Positions 49,988 to 59,798 of a stretch of 64,000 nucleotides of DNA are shown here, one piece after another (position 1 is the stretch's first letter; each line of letters opens with the position of its first letter). The translations under genes and the position numbers were made by a program. The DNA comes from Gilliamella sp. wkB7 (GTDB lineage: Bacteria > Pseudomonadota > Gammaproteobacteria > Enterobacterales > Orbaceae), in the NCBI RefSeq assembly GCF_001693435.1, contig NZ_CM004509.1, forward strand, positions 434,001 to 498,000. The letters run 5' to 3'. The notes below the pieces were generated by a model, which worked only from the letters and a program-made list of their open reading frames with translations, was not told the DNA's origin and made no database searches.

Positions 49988-50128
49988 TTTTATCAACCTA
50001 AATTTTTTCTAAGTCATCATTGTAAATATTGTTATCAATAATGACAAATTTTTCTTTTCATAAAAAAAACAGCTTTAGTCTTCAAAATTTTCACAATTCT
50101 AATTAATTTAATTATTTACACATTTAAC

Positions 50129-50147
50129 AATAATGATTATCATTTAC
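50129..50147 (+). promoter_or_regulatory. Fur box upstream of TonB-dependent receptor
   Basis: AATAATGATTATCATTTAC, a close match to the Fur consensus, about 48 bp before the receptor start. The same core occurs before the catecholate receptor at 11534. Confidence 0.87.
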
Positions 50148-50194
50148 ATTGAATTTACATAAATAATTTAAAGCTGTACAGGATAAAATAGATA

Positions 50195-52342
50195 ATGAGA
50201 ACAATTAGTACCAAAAATTTCATTAAACCAAGCTGTTATATAGCAATTTTAAATATCTGCTTTTGTGTGGATACTTTTGCAGAAGAGCGAAAAAACAATC
50301 CACAAGATACCATTATTGTTACAGCCGATCGTAATGAAAAAACTGTTTGGGATAGTTCAGTATCAGTCAGTGCAATCAATCGGGATGATATCGAAAAGCA
50401 AAATGGTGATTCTGTTGTTGAAGCATTACGTGATATTCCTGGAATTGAAATTACCGATAACGCTCTTGCAGGACGCAAACAGATCATGATCCGTGGTGAA
50501 GCGCCTTCACGCATTTTAATGTTAATTGATGGGCAAGAAGTAACTTATCATCGTTCCGGACACGGATCGAGTGCCGGTGTGTTAATTGATATGGAATCGG
50601 TTGAACGCATTGAGGTGATTAAAGGACCTCATTCTGTATTATACGGTTCACAAGCTATTGGTGGTGTGGTTAATTTTATTACACGTAAAGGTAGCAAAAA
50701 TGGTTCTCCCATCAATGGTGATATGAAATTTATTTATAATCAATCGACAGATGGTTTTACTGAGATGGGCACCGTAAACGGTTCAATTGACGGTATTTTT
50801 GATTACCGTATTAGTGGAACTTATGCTGAAAATAATGATCGCAAAGCTTATCAAGGCAAACTACACAATACCGATTTTGGTAATAACAGTTTAAGTTCAT
50901 GGTTTGGGCTTAATCTGGATAAACATAAATTGGGTATCTCACTAGATCGTTATAAACTTGATACTAAAACCTATACTGACAAAGATGATAATTCACCACA
51001 AGTTAAAGAATTCTGGGTAAAACTACCCAAATTACAACGAGAAAAAGTTGGATTGTTTTATGATTATGAAGCTAATGGTAATTTCTTAAAAAAACTTCAT
51101 TATGATGCTTATGCACAAAAACTAAATCGTCAATTTAGAAATCATGTTGTAGTATCACCTGCACCTATTATGAATGTAACAACTAATACCGCCACTGATG
51201 ATGAACAAAAAACGTATGGTATGACATTGCAATCAGATTTTGAGCTACGCAAGGATATGAATCTTATTACCGGTATGCAATATCAACAAGATAATGTCGA
51301 TCAAGATTCACATAATGTCGTCGTATCAAAAATGCCTTCACCAAAAGCAAGTTATACACAACACAAATATCTAACCAATAAATGGCAACAATCAAGTATC
51401 TCACTCTTTGGCCAAAATGATTGGGCAATTACCGATGATATTTCTTGGAATATTGGCGCTCGCCAATATTGGGTACAATCAAAACTAAAAAAAGGTCACA
51501 CGACAATCAATAAAGTTCCAGTTATAGGTGCAACGTCTTCCAATCATAAAATTGATGGCAAAAAGAAAGATCATGACAATAACTTCGTTGTATCGTCAGG
51601 TTTAACCTATTCTGGAATTGAAAATACTCAATTAAGGGCCTCTTTTGCCCAAGGATATGTTTATCCAACACTTTCACATCTTTATGCAGTCACTTCAGCA
51701 GCTTCGCAAACAATCTATGGCAATGCTAATTTAAAAGCTGAAAAATCAAATAACTACGAAATTGGGTTACGTTATAATAATAACCAATGGCTAATTGATG
51801 GGGCGATTTATTTTTCAGATGCAAAAGATTACATTACGCAAATGAATTGTAATGGTTCGGCGATTTGTGATGGCACATCTGGGCGAAATTACACTTATTA
51901 CGGTAATGCCAATAAAGCCAAAACGCATGGTCTTGAATTGAGTATTGAATATTTAGAACTACCCGTTACCCCTTATCTAAAAGGCAATTATTTACATCGT
52001 AAAATTGAAACAGAAACCTATACAACTCATGATACTGGCAATCCACGCTTTACAGGAAATGCAGGGATAAAACATACTGCTTACTTTGATAAATTTGATA
52101 TAGATTCCGATCTGTTTATGCGATTTGCGACCAAAGCCACACAACGTAGTGATTCATCGGTATATCATTACAGTGGTTGGTCAACACTCAATTTATCGGC
52201 AACAACTTCGTTCGGTTTAGATCGTCAATACCATATTGGGATAAATCTCAATAATATATTAAATAAGAACTATAGGACTGCTTATGAATCGATTCCTGCG
52301 GCTAAATTCCACGCTATAATTAGCGCAAGTATGAAATTTTAG
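50195..52342 (+). CDS. TonB-dependent outer-membrane receptor, iron or heme uptake
   Basis: 715 residues with a signal peptide (about 1-29), a TonB box DTIIVTADRNE (about 38-48), a plug domain (VVEALRDIPGIEITDN, IRGEAPSRILMLIDGQEV, GPHSVLYGSQAIGGVVNFIT) and a barrel ending MKF. The block GNANLKAEKSNNYEIGLRY resembles heme/hemoglobin receptors of the HmuR/ShuA group and also CirA-like proteins; I cannot decide the ligand. A Fur box upstream shows iron regulation. No heme-utilisation or transport genes adjoin it. A hairpin follows the stop. Confidence 0.85.
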   Translation: MRTISTKNFIKPSCYIAILNICFCVDTFAEERKNNPQDTIIVTADRNEKTVWDSSVSVSAINRDDIEKQNGDSVVEALRDIPGIEITDNALAGRKQIMIRGEAPSRILMLIDGQEVTYHRSGHGSSAGVLIDMESVERIEVIKGPHSVLYGSQAIGGVVNFITRKGSKNGSPINGDMKFIYNQSTDGFTEMGTVNGSIDGIFDYRISGTYAENNDRKAYQGKLHNTDFGNNSLSSWFGLNLDKHKLGISLDRYKLDTKTYTDKDDNSPQVKEFWVKLPKLQREKVGLFYDYEANGNFLKKLHYDAYAQKLNRQFRNHVVVSPAPIMNVTTNTATDDEQKTYGMTLQSDFELRKDMNLITGMQYQQDNVDQDSHNVVVSKMPSPKASYTQHKYLTNKWQQSSISLFGQNDWAITDDISWNIGARQYWVQSKLKKGHTTINKVPVIGATSSNHKIDGKKKDHDNNFVVSSGLTYSGIENTQLRASFAQGYVYPTLSHLYAVTSAASQTIYGNANLKAEKSNNYEIGLRYNNNQWLIDGAIYFSDAKDYITQMNCNGSAICDGTSGRNYTYYGNANKAKTHGLELSIEYLELPVTPYLKGNYLHRKIETETYTTHDTGNPRFTGNAGIKHTAYFDKFDIDSDLFMRFATKATQRSDSSVYHYSGWSTLNLSATTSFGLDRQYHIGINLNNILNKNYRTAYESIPAAKFHAIISASMKF

Positions 52343-52360
52343 ATTGAAAGATTAACCTTG

Positions 52361-52406
52361 CTCACTCATTAGCGATTATGATCAACATCAAATCGTTTTG
52401 AGTGAG
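52361..52406. terminator. hairpin between receptor and ygbA (convergent)
   Basis: Arms CTCACTCA / TGAGTGAG with additional internal pairing (CGATT / AATCG). It lies between two converging stops and could serve both. T tails are poor. Confidence 0.4.
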
Positions 52407-52424
52407 TAAAACAGATTAGTCACG

Positions 52425-52754
52425 CTATTTTCTAGTCAAATTTTTATACAAATGTTTAAATGCCATAATAGGATGATGGATAATCATTCGTGGTCCTGAA
52501 AAACGCATAACTTGTTTAATTTTCTGTTTATAATCCTTACGATAACAATGTTTAGGGCAACGCTCGCAGGTCGTTTTCTGCTCTCCAAAACGGCACATGG
52601 TTAAGCGTTGCATGGCATATTGCAATAAGTCGTTACATTCTTCACATAACTGATTAGATTTAGAGTGATGATGTTTGTTGCAATATAGATAAATCATTGC
52701 ACTAACGGTTTTCTTTTCTTCTTGTATTTTGGGTCCAGTATTATTTGCAACCAT
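52425..52754 (-). CDS. ygbA: nitrous oxide-stimulated promoter family protein (YgbA)
   Basis: 109 residues with the YgbA cysteine pattern: YCNKHHHSK...LCEECNDLLQYAMQRL, CRFGEQKTTCERCPKHCY, followed by QVMRFSGPRMIIHHPIMAFKHL. The clustered cysteines suggest metal or Fe-S binding. In enterobacteria the gene responds to nitrosative stress through NsrR; I do not see a convincing NsrR site in the short upstream region. Function otherwise unknown. Confidence 0.85.
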   Translation of the reverse strand: MVANNTGPKIQEEKKTVSAMIYLYCNKHHHSKSNQLCEECNDLLQYAMQRLTMCRFGEQKTTCERCPKHCYRKDYKQKIKQVMRFSGPRMIIHHPIMAFKHLYKNLTRK

Positions 52755-52826
52755 AATCTTACATGTCAGATGAATAAAGTGTTAAAATAAATATGAATTT
52801 AACTATGATCACAAGGATTTGTTACA

Positions 52827-53657
52827 ATGGCAAGAATTATTAATAAAGATACAACCGTCTGCATGTCCCTTTCAGCAAGACCTGGCAATTTCGGTACTCG
52901 TTTTCATAACTATTTATATGAACAACTTGATTTAAATTATCTCTATAAAGCTTTTACCACTAATAACTTAAAAGATGCGATTTATGGTATTAAAGCGTTA
53001 GCCATTCGTGGTTGCGCTATTTCAATGCCTTATAAAGAAGCTTGTATTGAGTTTATTGATGAATTGGATGATTCTGTAAAATCGATCCAATCAGTCAACA
53101 CGATTGTTAATACTGATCACTATTTAAAGGCTTATAATACGGATTATATTGCTGTTGCTAAACTGATTGAAGAAAATCACATTGATAATAATACCCCTTT
53201 TGTATTAAAAGGAAGTGGTGGAATGGCCAATGCGGTGATTGGTGCCTTTTATGATGCAGGTTTTAAAAATGGAATAATTGCCGCACGCAACCAAACTAAA
53301 GGTGAAGCTTTAGCCAAGCGTTATGGTTATGCCTGGGTTAAAAATGAGCAAGACATCGCGCCTGAACAGGCAAAACTCATTATTAATGTAACACCAATTG
53401 GAATGCTAGGCGGTGCTGAAGCCAATGATTTGGCCTTTCCACAAACAATGATTGAAAATGCCGATATTGTATTTGATGTGGTTGCTCTGCCCGTAGAAAC
53501 ACCTATGATTAAATTCGCCAAATCACTTAATAAAACCATTATTTCGGGTGCAGATGTCGCTGTGATACAAGCACTGGAACAATTTGTGTTATACACAGGC
53601 GTTACGCCAAGCAAAGAGTTAGTGAAGCAAGCTGGGGATTTTGCTAGACAAGGCTAA
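52827..53657 (+). CDS. shikimate 5-dehydrogenase-like protein (SDH-L type)
   Basis: NAD(P)-dependent oxidoreductase of the AroE superfamily, 276 residues. The catalytic Lys is in ISMPYKEAC and the partner Asp in KAYNTDYIAV; the nucleotide loop reads KGSGGMANAV rather than the GxGGxG(A/S)A of AroE. The start MARIINKDTTVCMSLSARPG matches the Haemophilus HI0607-type proteins, which have only weak shikimate activity. The true substrate is uncertain. AAGGA lies 7 bases before the ATG. A long hairpin follows the stop. Confidence 0.82.
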   Translation: MARIINKDTTVCMSLSARPGNFGTRFHNYLYEQLDLNYLYKAFTTNNLKDAIYGIKALAIRGCAISMPYKEACIEFIDELDDSVKSIQSVNTIVNTDHYLKAYNTDYIAVAKLIEENHIDNNTPFVLKGSGGMANAVIGAFYDAGFKNGIIAARNQTKGEALAKRYGYAWVKNEQDIAPEQAKLIINVTPIGMLGGAEANDLAFPQTMIENADIVFDVVALPVETPMIKFAKSLNKTIISGADVAVIQALEQFVLYTGVTPSKELVKQAGDFARQG

Positions 53658-53663
53658 ATCATA

Positions 53664-53697
53664 AACTATTCCACCCGCTTTATGGGTGGAATAGTAT
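53664..53697. terminator. bidirectional hairpin between SDH-L and ycaO
   Basis: Perfect 12-bp stem ACTATTCCACCC / GGGTGGAATAGT between two converging genes. T tails are weak on both strands. Confidence 0.6.
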
Positions 53698-53733
53698 CAA
53701 AAGTAGATGATTTACTCTTTAATAACTGAGCGC

Positions 53734-55500
53734 TTATAACATAGCTTGGTGTAATTTCTGGTACACGGACAATAACTTTTGATGCATTGCAAATTGTTGC
53801 AAATTGTTATTAGATGATTTATCCGCCGAGATTAAATCAGCTAACCCGAAAAACGTTTTTTCGCCATTAGCATATTGCCACATTTCATCAACACACTCTT
53901 TACCATACATTTTATAAAATGCATCTTGATAATGGTTGAACTGTTTTTTATCTCGCTCAAGAATAAAATTAACCAATGTTTGTAAGCAACGATAAGCATG
54001 ATTGCGTTGAGGGGTAAAAATTGACTCGTTCATTTCTACTGTCCAGTCAATCCAAGCTTGAGCTTGCTCTAAATCTTTTGCTGCCAATGCCAACATCGCT
54101 TTGAGTTCACCAATACGCAACGTTAGCCAAGCATTATCCGGTCCAGTTGCAATACCGAGTAATTCTCGAACTCGGGCAAAATCATCTAAGCCCTCTTCAT
54201 CCAATTGTTCAATAATATTCAGATACTGTTTAGCCGTCAGCTTTTCATAAGGCAATGACAAAATCAGATCTCGAAGATGAATCGCCATATTATTATTGGC
54301 AAGCAACAAATCTTCTGGTGGATAGATTTCTGACATACCAATCGCTAAAATTCGACAAGCATAGACTCCTAAATGCTCATAATCCATAATTAATACTTCG
54401 GTTTCATAGCGGTTAAAAATCGCCATTAAGTTTGCAAATTCCTGTTCTGTGGTTCCAGAAAAATCCCAATCCACAAATTCATAATCAGATTGTTGATTAA
54501 ATAGATCCCAAGAAATTAAACCACTTGAATCAATAAAATGTGTTTCTAAATTACTCAAATCAGCAACATCATCGTTATCAAAGCTTGGTGGCGAAAATAC
54601 ATCAAGATCTTTCAAGCTACGACCTTGTAATAGTTCAGTAACGGTTCTTTCAAGGGCAACCCCAAAATTAGGATGCGCTCCAAACGACGCATAACTTGTA
54701 CCATTTTGAGGATTAAATAACACGACACAAATTACTGGAAACTCGCCACCAAGAGACGCATCAAAGCAGTAAAGTGGGAAACCTTCATTTTCAAGTGTCT
54801 CTATCGCCGCTAATACCTCTGGGTAGCGATTAATTACATCAGTTGGAATAATTGGTAAACTAATGGCCTCAGCGATAATTTTATTTTTGGCAAAACGTTC
54901 AAAAATTTCTGATAACCCCTGCACTCGAGCTTCATTACGTGTATTACCCGCAGACATACCATTAGAAGCGTATAAATTAGCAATCAAATTTACAGGCACA
55001 TAAACCGTTTTATGATCTGACTGTTGAACAAAAGGTAAAGCACATATTCCTCGTTCTGGATGACTTGATTGCAAATCAATTAAATCCATAGCCGTTAATT
55101 CACCATTGGGGTTGTAAAACTGAAGCAATTTTTCAGATAATAATCCTTCAGGTAAAAGCCCATCTTCAGAAATTGGGAACCATTTTTCTGTTGGATAATG
55201 TACAAAATCTGCATTGGCAGCATTTTCACCCAAATAAAAATCTGAAAAGAAATAGTTAGTCGATAATCGTTCAAAATACTCCCCTAGCGCTGACGCTAAC
55301 GCAGCTTTTTTACTTGCTCCTTTACCATTGGCAAAGCAAAGCGGACATTCAGTATTTTGAATATGAACAGACCAAACATTTGGTACAGGGTTAAGCCAAG
55401 AGGCTTCTTTCACTTCTAAATTATAGTTAGCTAATTGTTGATGAAAATAGTTGATAGAATCTTCAAGGGCAGCGTCTTTGCCGGGGATAAAAGTTTTCAT
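53734..55500 (-). CDS. ycaO: YcaO, ribosomal protein S12 methylthiotransferase accessory factor
   Basis: ATP-binding YcaO-fold protein that supports RimO modification of S12 in E. coli. The ATG at 55500 gives 588 residues (E. coli 586), starting MKTFIPGKDAALEDSI; the TTG start four codons upstream is not conserved. ATP and Mg contacts lie in GKGASKKAALASALGEYFER and NTRNEARVQGLSEIFER. The C-terminal helical repeat region (DEEGLDDFARVRELLG..., LRIGELKAMLALA) is that of YcaO rather than of azoline-forming homologues. No precursor-peptide or TOMM genes are near. Confidence 0.94.
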   Translation of the reverse strand: MKTFIPGKDAALEDSINYFHQQLANYNLEVKEASWLNPVPNVWSVHIQNTECPLCFANGKGASKKAALASALGEYFERLSTNYFFSDFYLGENAANADFVHYPTEKWFPISEDGLLPEGLLSEKLLQFYNPNGELTAMDLIDLQSSHPERGICALPFVQQSDHKTVYVPVNLIANLYASNGMSAGNTRNEARVQGLSEIFERFAKNKIIAEAISLPIIPTDVINRYPEVLAAIETLENEGFPLYCFDASLGGEFPVICVVLFNPQNGTSYASFGAHPNFGVALERTVTELLQGRSLKDLDVFSPPSFDNDDVADLSNLETHFIDSSGLISWDLFNQQSDYEFVDWDFSGTTEQEFANLMAIFNRYETEVLIMDYEHLGVYACRILAIGMSEIYPPEDLLLANNNMAIHLRDLILSLPYEKLTAKQYLNIIEQLDEEGLDDFARVRELLGIATGPDNAWLTLRIGELKAMLALAAKDLEQAQAWIDWTVEMNESIFTPQRNHAYRCLQTLVNFILERDKKQFNHYQDAFYKMYGKECVDEMWQYANGEKTFFGLADLISADKSSNNNLQQFAMHQKLLSVYQKLHQAML

Positions 55501-55628
55501 GTAGTTTCTCAAAAGTTTTTTTATATGATAAAAATATTGCTTTATTGGTAGATTTATTCTTAAATGTATACGCTATTGTTCTAAATTAAAAGTATTAATC
55601 ATCAATAATTTTTAATTAAGGAAATAAA

Positions 55629-55988
55629 ATGAAAAAAATAGTAAATTCTGAGAATTTTTCACTAGCCGACTTTTTCTTTTTCAAAAAAATGATCACTCCA
55701 GTATTCATCACTGTTATTTATTGGATAACATTAGTTTTTATCGCTATGGGCGGACTGGGTGTAATTTTTGCTAGTTTTGCAAGTTTTCAATACAGCTTTT
55801 TTGGTGGAATGTTTACGCTTATCAGCGGTATTGTTACTCTTGTAGTTGGAATTATTTCAGCCAGAATTGGTTTTGAATTAATATGTGTTTTATTTAATAT
55901 TAACCGAAACATCGAAAAGTTAGCATTAAATAAAGATGATGATCCTAATAATAGTTCAGATGAACAAACTACAATTAGCCAAAATTAA
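55629..55988 (+). CDS. DUF4282 domain membrane protein
   Basis: 119 residues with two to three hydrophobic helices (about 24-47, 60-88). The N-terminal block FSLADFFFFKKMITPVFI fits the DUF4282 pattern. A polar, acidic tail follows (NKDDDPNNSSDEQTTISQN). Function is unknown. GGAAA lies upstream of the ATG. Single gene with its own terminator. Confidence 0.75.
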   Translation: MKKIVNSENFSLADFFFFKKMITPVFITVIYWITLVFIAMGGLGVIFASFASFQYSFFGGMFTLISGIVTLVVGIISARIGFELICVLFNINRNIEKLALNKDDDPNNSSDEQTTISQN

Positions 55989-56007
55989 TTTTAGTTTTCA
56001 AGTCACA

Positions 56008-56036
56008 TAAAAAGTGGGAAAAATTCCCACTTTAAT
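56008..56036. terminator. bidirectional intrinsic terminator
   Basis: Stem AAAGTGGGAA / TTCCCACTTT between the DUF4282 gene (plus) and tsaD (minus). The minus-strand reading ends in TTTTTATG. Confidence 0.82.
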
Positions 56037-56094
56037 AAAATCATTCCCTAAAAAAATTTAAAACGAATAACAGACCAACCATTAATAAATAACA

Positions 56095-57120
56095 TTATGA
56101 CACATTTAGCTCGCTTAACGGCCATCTTGGTCGGACATTAATTGCTAAATCGCTATACTGTTGTTGTTTTAGATGAATCATACCTGCATACGCAATCATA
56201 GCGCCATTATCTGTACAAAATTCTATGCGAGGGTAGTAAACCTGACCTTTACGTTGTGCCATCAGCTCAGCTAATTTATTACGTAATGTTTTGTTGGCAC
56301 TTACCCCACCAGCAATCACTAAACGGTTAAAACCCGTTTGCTCAAGTGCTCGGCGAGATTTTATTAATAATGTATAGACTAACGCATCTTCAAACGCACG
56401 TGCAATATCGGCTTTAGTCTGTTCATCAAGCTCAATACTTTGGCTATACTGATGGATAGTATTGGCCGCAGCCGTTTTTAATCCCGAAAAGCTAAAATCC
56501 AGTCCAGGACGATCCGTCATTGGCCTTGGAAAATGGAATCGAGAAGAATCACCTTGTTCAGCTAATTTCGAAAGTTTAGCACCTCCTGGGTAGTCTAAAC
56601 CAAGTAATTTAGCTGTTTTATCAAATGCTTCACCAGCGGCATCATCAATAGATTCGCCCATTAAGCGATATTGTCCAATACCAGTCACACTAATAAGCTG
56701 TGTATGCCCACCAGAAACAAGCAAAGCCACAAACGGATACTGCGGAGGATTATCTTCCAACATTGGTGCAAGTAAATGCCCTTCCATATGATGCACTGCT
56801 ACAGCCGGAACATTCCAAGCATAGGCAAGAGAACGACCTATTGACGCTCCAACCATTAAAGCTCCCACTAAACCAGGCCCTGCAGTATAAGCAACACCAT
56901 CAATATCCGCTGAGGTTAAGTTAGCCTCTTTTAATGCAGCTTGAATTAAAGGTACTGTTTTGCGAATATGATCACGTGAAGCCAGTTCAGGTACAACGCC
57001 ACCATAATCAGCATGTAATTTAATTTGTGAATAAAGTTGGTTTGCGATCAAGCCTTGCTCATCATCGTAAATAGCAATACCTGTTTCATCACATGAAGTT
57101 TCAATTCCAAGTACTTTCAT
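56095..57120 (-). CDS. tsaD: tRNA N6-threonylcarbamoyladenosine transferase subunit
   Basis: Catalytic subunit for t6A37 in ANN-decoding tRNAs. 341 residues (E. coli 337). The fold is ASKHA-type with the N-terminal [15 protein letters not shown] and metal-binding HMEGH (about 111-115); GGHTQLI and [11 protein letters not shown] are typical, and the metal Asp lies in [10 protein letters not shown]. The start overlaps the yacG stop by one base. End of the coaE-zapD-yacG-tsaD unit. Confidence 0.96.
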   Translation of the reverse strand: MKVLGIETSCDETGIAIYDDEQGLIANQLYSQIKLHADYGGVVPELASRDHIRKTVPLIQAALKEANLTSADIDGVAYTAGPGLVGALMVGASIGRSLAYAWNVPAVAVHHMEGHLLAPMLEDNPPQYPFVALLVSGGHTQLISVTGIGQYRLMGESIDDAAGEAFDKTAKLLGLDYPGGAKLSKLAEQGDSSRFHFPRPMTDRPGLDFSFSGLKTAAANTIHQYSQSIELDEQTKADIARAFEDALVYTLLIKSRRALEQTGFNRLVIAGGVSANKTLRNKLAELMAQRKGQVYYPRIEFCTDNGAMIAYAGMIHLKQQQYSDLAINVRPRWPLSELNVS

Positions 57121-57338
57121 TAATGTTTACCTACATAATCGGAAAGGTCATCTTCACTCCAAAGATCTTGTTCAGATATCTCTTTATCTGCAATGCGGTG
57201 TTCTTCATTAGCCCACTCACCGAGATCGATAAGTTGACAACGTTTACTGCAAAACGGTCGATATATACTTTTGTCTGACCATTCAACATCCTTTTGACAA
57301 GTTGGACATTTGACAAATTGGATAGTTTCTTTATTCAT
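57120..57338 (-). CDS. yacG: zinc-binding DNA gyrase inhibitor YacG
   Basis: 72 residues. Four zinc cysteines occur as CPTCQ and CSKRCQ, with [20 protein letters not shown] typical of the family and an acidic C-terminus. In E. coli YacG binds GyrB and blocks gyrase. It lies between zapD and tsaD; E. coli keeps coaE-zapD-yacG but not tsaD at this spot. Confidence 0.94.
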   Translation of the reverse strand: MNKETIQFVKCPTCQKDVEWSDKSIYRPFCSKRCQLIDLGEWANEEHRIADKEISEQDLWSEDDLSDYVGKH

Positions 57339-57366
57339 TTAAACTCTTTTAAAATATTTAATAATG

Positions 57367-58104
57367 TTAACAACAAGCTAATTCAAATTCGATTGCTTCG
57401 GTATGGGTATTTTCACTCGCTTCGAGCGGTATAAATCGAATACTATAACGAGACATATGCCCAGAAACTTGCGGATATACATTTTTATCCAATGAAACAC
57501 GAATTCGAATTAAATTAAACTCGCCATTGGTTTCTTGAAAAAAATTATTGTTATAAACAAATGGTTTAAATTCACCCATTTGCCGAATCATTTGCATACA
57601 ACATGACAAAGCCTCATCAAGAATTGTCAAATGTTGTAACCAGTTTTGCACTTGCCTGTCGCGTTTCTCTTGTAACTGCTCTAACCATAGATAAAAGGAT
57701 GGCAGATCAAAACTACAGCATCCTCCTGGGATCATTAAACGTTGACGAATCGCAGTAATAAAACGGTCATCTTTTAAGGCTTGCCCTAATCGCATAACCG
57801 AGTTGAATTTAACTAAGTAGGCATCAAATTGACTAATTAAATTATTTAATAACTCTTGATCGACACCGTCGATATTTACCCAAGATAAAAGTCTATTTTT
57901 TTGGGTCTCAATTTCCTTGATTAATTCACTTTTTACATCATTACGTTCAATGATTTCTAATAGTTCAGATAGAGCATGAAAAAATAAAAGCGCATTATTT
58001 TGATCAAAATGACTATGTAAATTTAATTGCTTTAATAAAAATTCAATACGTAACCATGTTCGCATCTTTTCATTTAGTGGATGTTCAAAAATAATCTTAT
58101 CCAT
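57367..58104 (-). CDS. zapD: cell division protein ZapD
   Basis: FtsZ-bundling division factor, 245 residues (E. coli 247). Features include the start IIFEHPLNEKMRTWLRIEFLL, the central PGGCCSFDLPSFYLWL, and a C-terminal beta domain with MSRYSIRFIPLE. It sits 3 bp from coaE and 28 bp from yacG, so all are one transcript. Confidence 0.95.
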   Translation of the reverse strand: MDKIIFEHPLNEKMRTWLRIEFLLKQLNLHSHFDQNNALLFFHALSELLEIIERNDVKSELIKEIETQKNRLLSWVNIDGVDQELLNNLISQFDAYLVKFNSVMRLGQALKDDRFITAIRQRLMIPGGCCSFDLPSFYLWLEQLQEKRDRQVQNWLQHLTILDEALSCCMQMIRQMGEFKPFVYNNNFFQETNGEFNLIRIRVSLDKNVYPQVSGHMSRYSIRFIPLEASENTHTEAIEFELACC

Positions 58105-58106
58105 AC

Positions 58107-58715
58107 TTAACCATTCTTCATATTAAAGTTATTTAGATATTGTTGATGCAATTTATTTACTTGTGCGGTTAATGAAGTCAAATCACCATTATTAACAATA
58201 ATATCATCAGCATACGTTAATCGTTTTTGAGAAGAAATTTGTGACGATATCATTTTCTTTGCTAGCGATTCATCGATATTATCTCTTTGGATAAGTCGCT
58301 CTAATTGTAATTGTTCTGGCGTATCAACCATTAAGACTCTATCAGCAAAATTATGTAAATTATTCTCAACTAATAGGGGAACAACCCAAATTACATATGC
58401 AGCAGTTTGCTTGGCAATTTGGATTTGTGTTTGTTCTTGAATGATTGGATGTAACACATTATTTAGCCAAAGTCTTTCATGATCATTATTGAAGATAATT
58501 TCTCTTAATTGACTACGGTCTATCTCATTATTGGGTAATAAAATTTCTTGACTAAAATGTTTAATAATCAGCTTATATGCATCAGTTCCTATCTCAACAA
58601 CTTGCCTAGCAATTACGTCAGCATCAATAATAGGCACACCTAACTGGGCAAAAAGGTTAGCGATGGTACTTTTACCGCTAGCGATTCCGCCACTCAGAGC
58701 TACAATATAAGGCAT
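58107..58715 (-). CDS. coaE: dephospho-CoA kinase
   Basis: Last step of CoA synthesis. The ATG at 58715 gives 202 residues (MPYIVALSGGIASGKSTIAN); E. coli CoaE has 206. The longer frame adds 18 non-conserved residues. Walker A is GGIASGKS (9-16), followed by DADVIARQVVE and VVPLLVEN. First gene of coaE-zapD-yacG-tsaD. Confidence 0.94.
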   Translation of the reverse strand: MPYIVALSGGIASGKSTIANLFAQLGVPIIDADVIARQVVEIGTDAYKLIIKHFSQEILLPNNEIDRSQLREIIFNNDHERLWLNNVLHPIIQEQTQIQIAKQTAAYVIWVVPLLVENNLHNFADRVLMVDTPEQLQLERLIQRDNIDESLAKKMISSQISSQKRLTYADDIIVNNGDLTSLTAQVNKLHQQYLNNFNMKNG

Positions 58716-59075
58716 GAAATAGATTCCAAATCCAATCAAATAAAATTCTTCAAATAGTATATCATACAAGTGATTTTCATTACATACGCCAAATTATCTA
58801 AAAAGTAAAGAAAACAGCGAATTTTGTTTAGATATCATAAGCAACATTTTTTCAAAATAGCATTAGAATTTATCAACAAATTGATTTTAAAAAAATAATA
58901 AAACTATGTTATTTTTTATTACGCAATTGATTAAAATAAATAGGTGTTTTAAACAAATAATCTTTCAAATAGTGGAAAAAATAGTGTTTATTTTGCAAAA
59001 ATAATCCCACTATTACTTTGAGTTATCATTATACCAAAAATAAATTTAATAAAATTGTTGGTTTTATATTTTTAG
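58716..59075. other. coaE-lexA divergent intergenic region
   Basis: About 360 bp, very A+T-rich, with promoters for coaE and lexA expected. Apart from the SOS boxes next to lexA I see no hairpin, repeat or reading frame worth calling. Confidence 0.5.
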
Positions 59076-59091
59076 CTGTATATAATTACAT
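59076..59091 (+). promoter_or_regulatory. SOS box 1 (LexA operator)
   Basis: CTGTATATAATTACAT, one mismatch from CTGT-N8-ACAG. It lies 20 bp from a second box before lexA, as in E. coli. Confidence 0.8.
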
Positions 59092-59095
59092 ACAT

Positions 59096-59111
59096 CTGTA
59101 TAAAAAAACAG
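59096..59111 (+). promoter_or_regulatory. SOS box 2 (LexA operator)
   Basis: CTGTATAAAAAAACAG, a perfect CTGT-N8-ACAG match, 9 bp before the lexA start codon. The pair indicates autorepression. Confidence 0.88.
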
Positions 59112-59120
59112 GAATTAATA

Positions 59121-59747
59121 ATGAGACCATTAACGGAACGCCAAAGACAGATTTATGATTTAATCAAAGATAATATTCAAACAACCGGCATGCCACCTAC
59201 TCGAGCTGAAATTGCCCAAAAATTAGGATTTCGCTCAGCAAATGCAGCAGAAGAACACCTAAAAGCACTTGCCAAAAAAGGGGCAATTGAAATGATTGCC
59301 GGATCATCTCGAGGAATTCGTTTATTACTGGAAAGACAAGAGGAGCAAAATGATTTTCAAGGAATTCCATTAATTGGACAAGTTGCAGCAGGCTCGCCAA
59401 TTTTGGCACAAGAACATATTGAAAGTCACTACCAAGTTGATCCATCCTTATTCAAACCTCATGCCGATTTTTTACTTAGAGTTCATGGTATGTCAATGAA
59501 AGACATCGGAATCATTGATGGTGATCTGCTTGCCGTACACAAAACGCAAGACGTAAAAAATGGGCAAGTCGTGGTTGCTCGCATTGATGATGAAGTAACG
59601 GTTAAAAGACTTTCACGCAAAGGTAAACATGTACAATTAATTGCCGAAAACGAAGAGTTCTCACCTATCGAAGTTGATCTTGAACAACAAAGTTTTGCAA
59701 TTGAGGGAATTGCTGTTGGTATAATTCGTAATGGATCATGGATGTAA
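59121..59747 (+). CDS. lexA: LexA SOS repressor
   Basis: Represses DNA-damage genes and self-cleaves when RecA is activated. 208 residues (E. coli 202). The winged helix (1-70, [20 protein letters not shown]) is followed by the cleavage site A90-G91 in QVAAGSP, Ser125 in GMSMKDIG and Lys162 in VTVKRL. Two SOS boxes precede it. A small membrane-protein gene follows by 51 bp and a shared terminator comes after that. Confidence 0.97.
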   Translation: MRPLTERQRQIYDLIKDNIQTTGMPPTRAEIAQKLGFRSANAAEEHLKALAKKGAIEMIAGSSRGIRLLLERQEEQNDFQGIPLIGQVAAGSPILAQEHIESHYQVDPSLFKPHADFLLRVHGMSMKDIGIIDGDLLAVHKTQDVKNGQVVVARIDDEVTVKRLSRKGKHVQLIAENEEFSPIEVDLEQQSFAIEGIAVGIIRNGSWM

Positions 59748-59798
59748 GAACAAAGTTAGTATAAAATGGCGAATAATTGTTAATTAGGAGATAACAAT

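Noticed and set aside
53734..55500. YcaO as part of a thiazole/oxazole peptide (TOMM) biosynthesis system
   Set aside because: The protein aligns with E. coli YcaO over its full length, including the C-terminal helical domain, and no precursor peptide, dehydrogenase or E1-like gene is adjacent.
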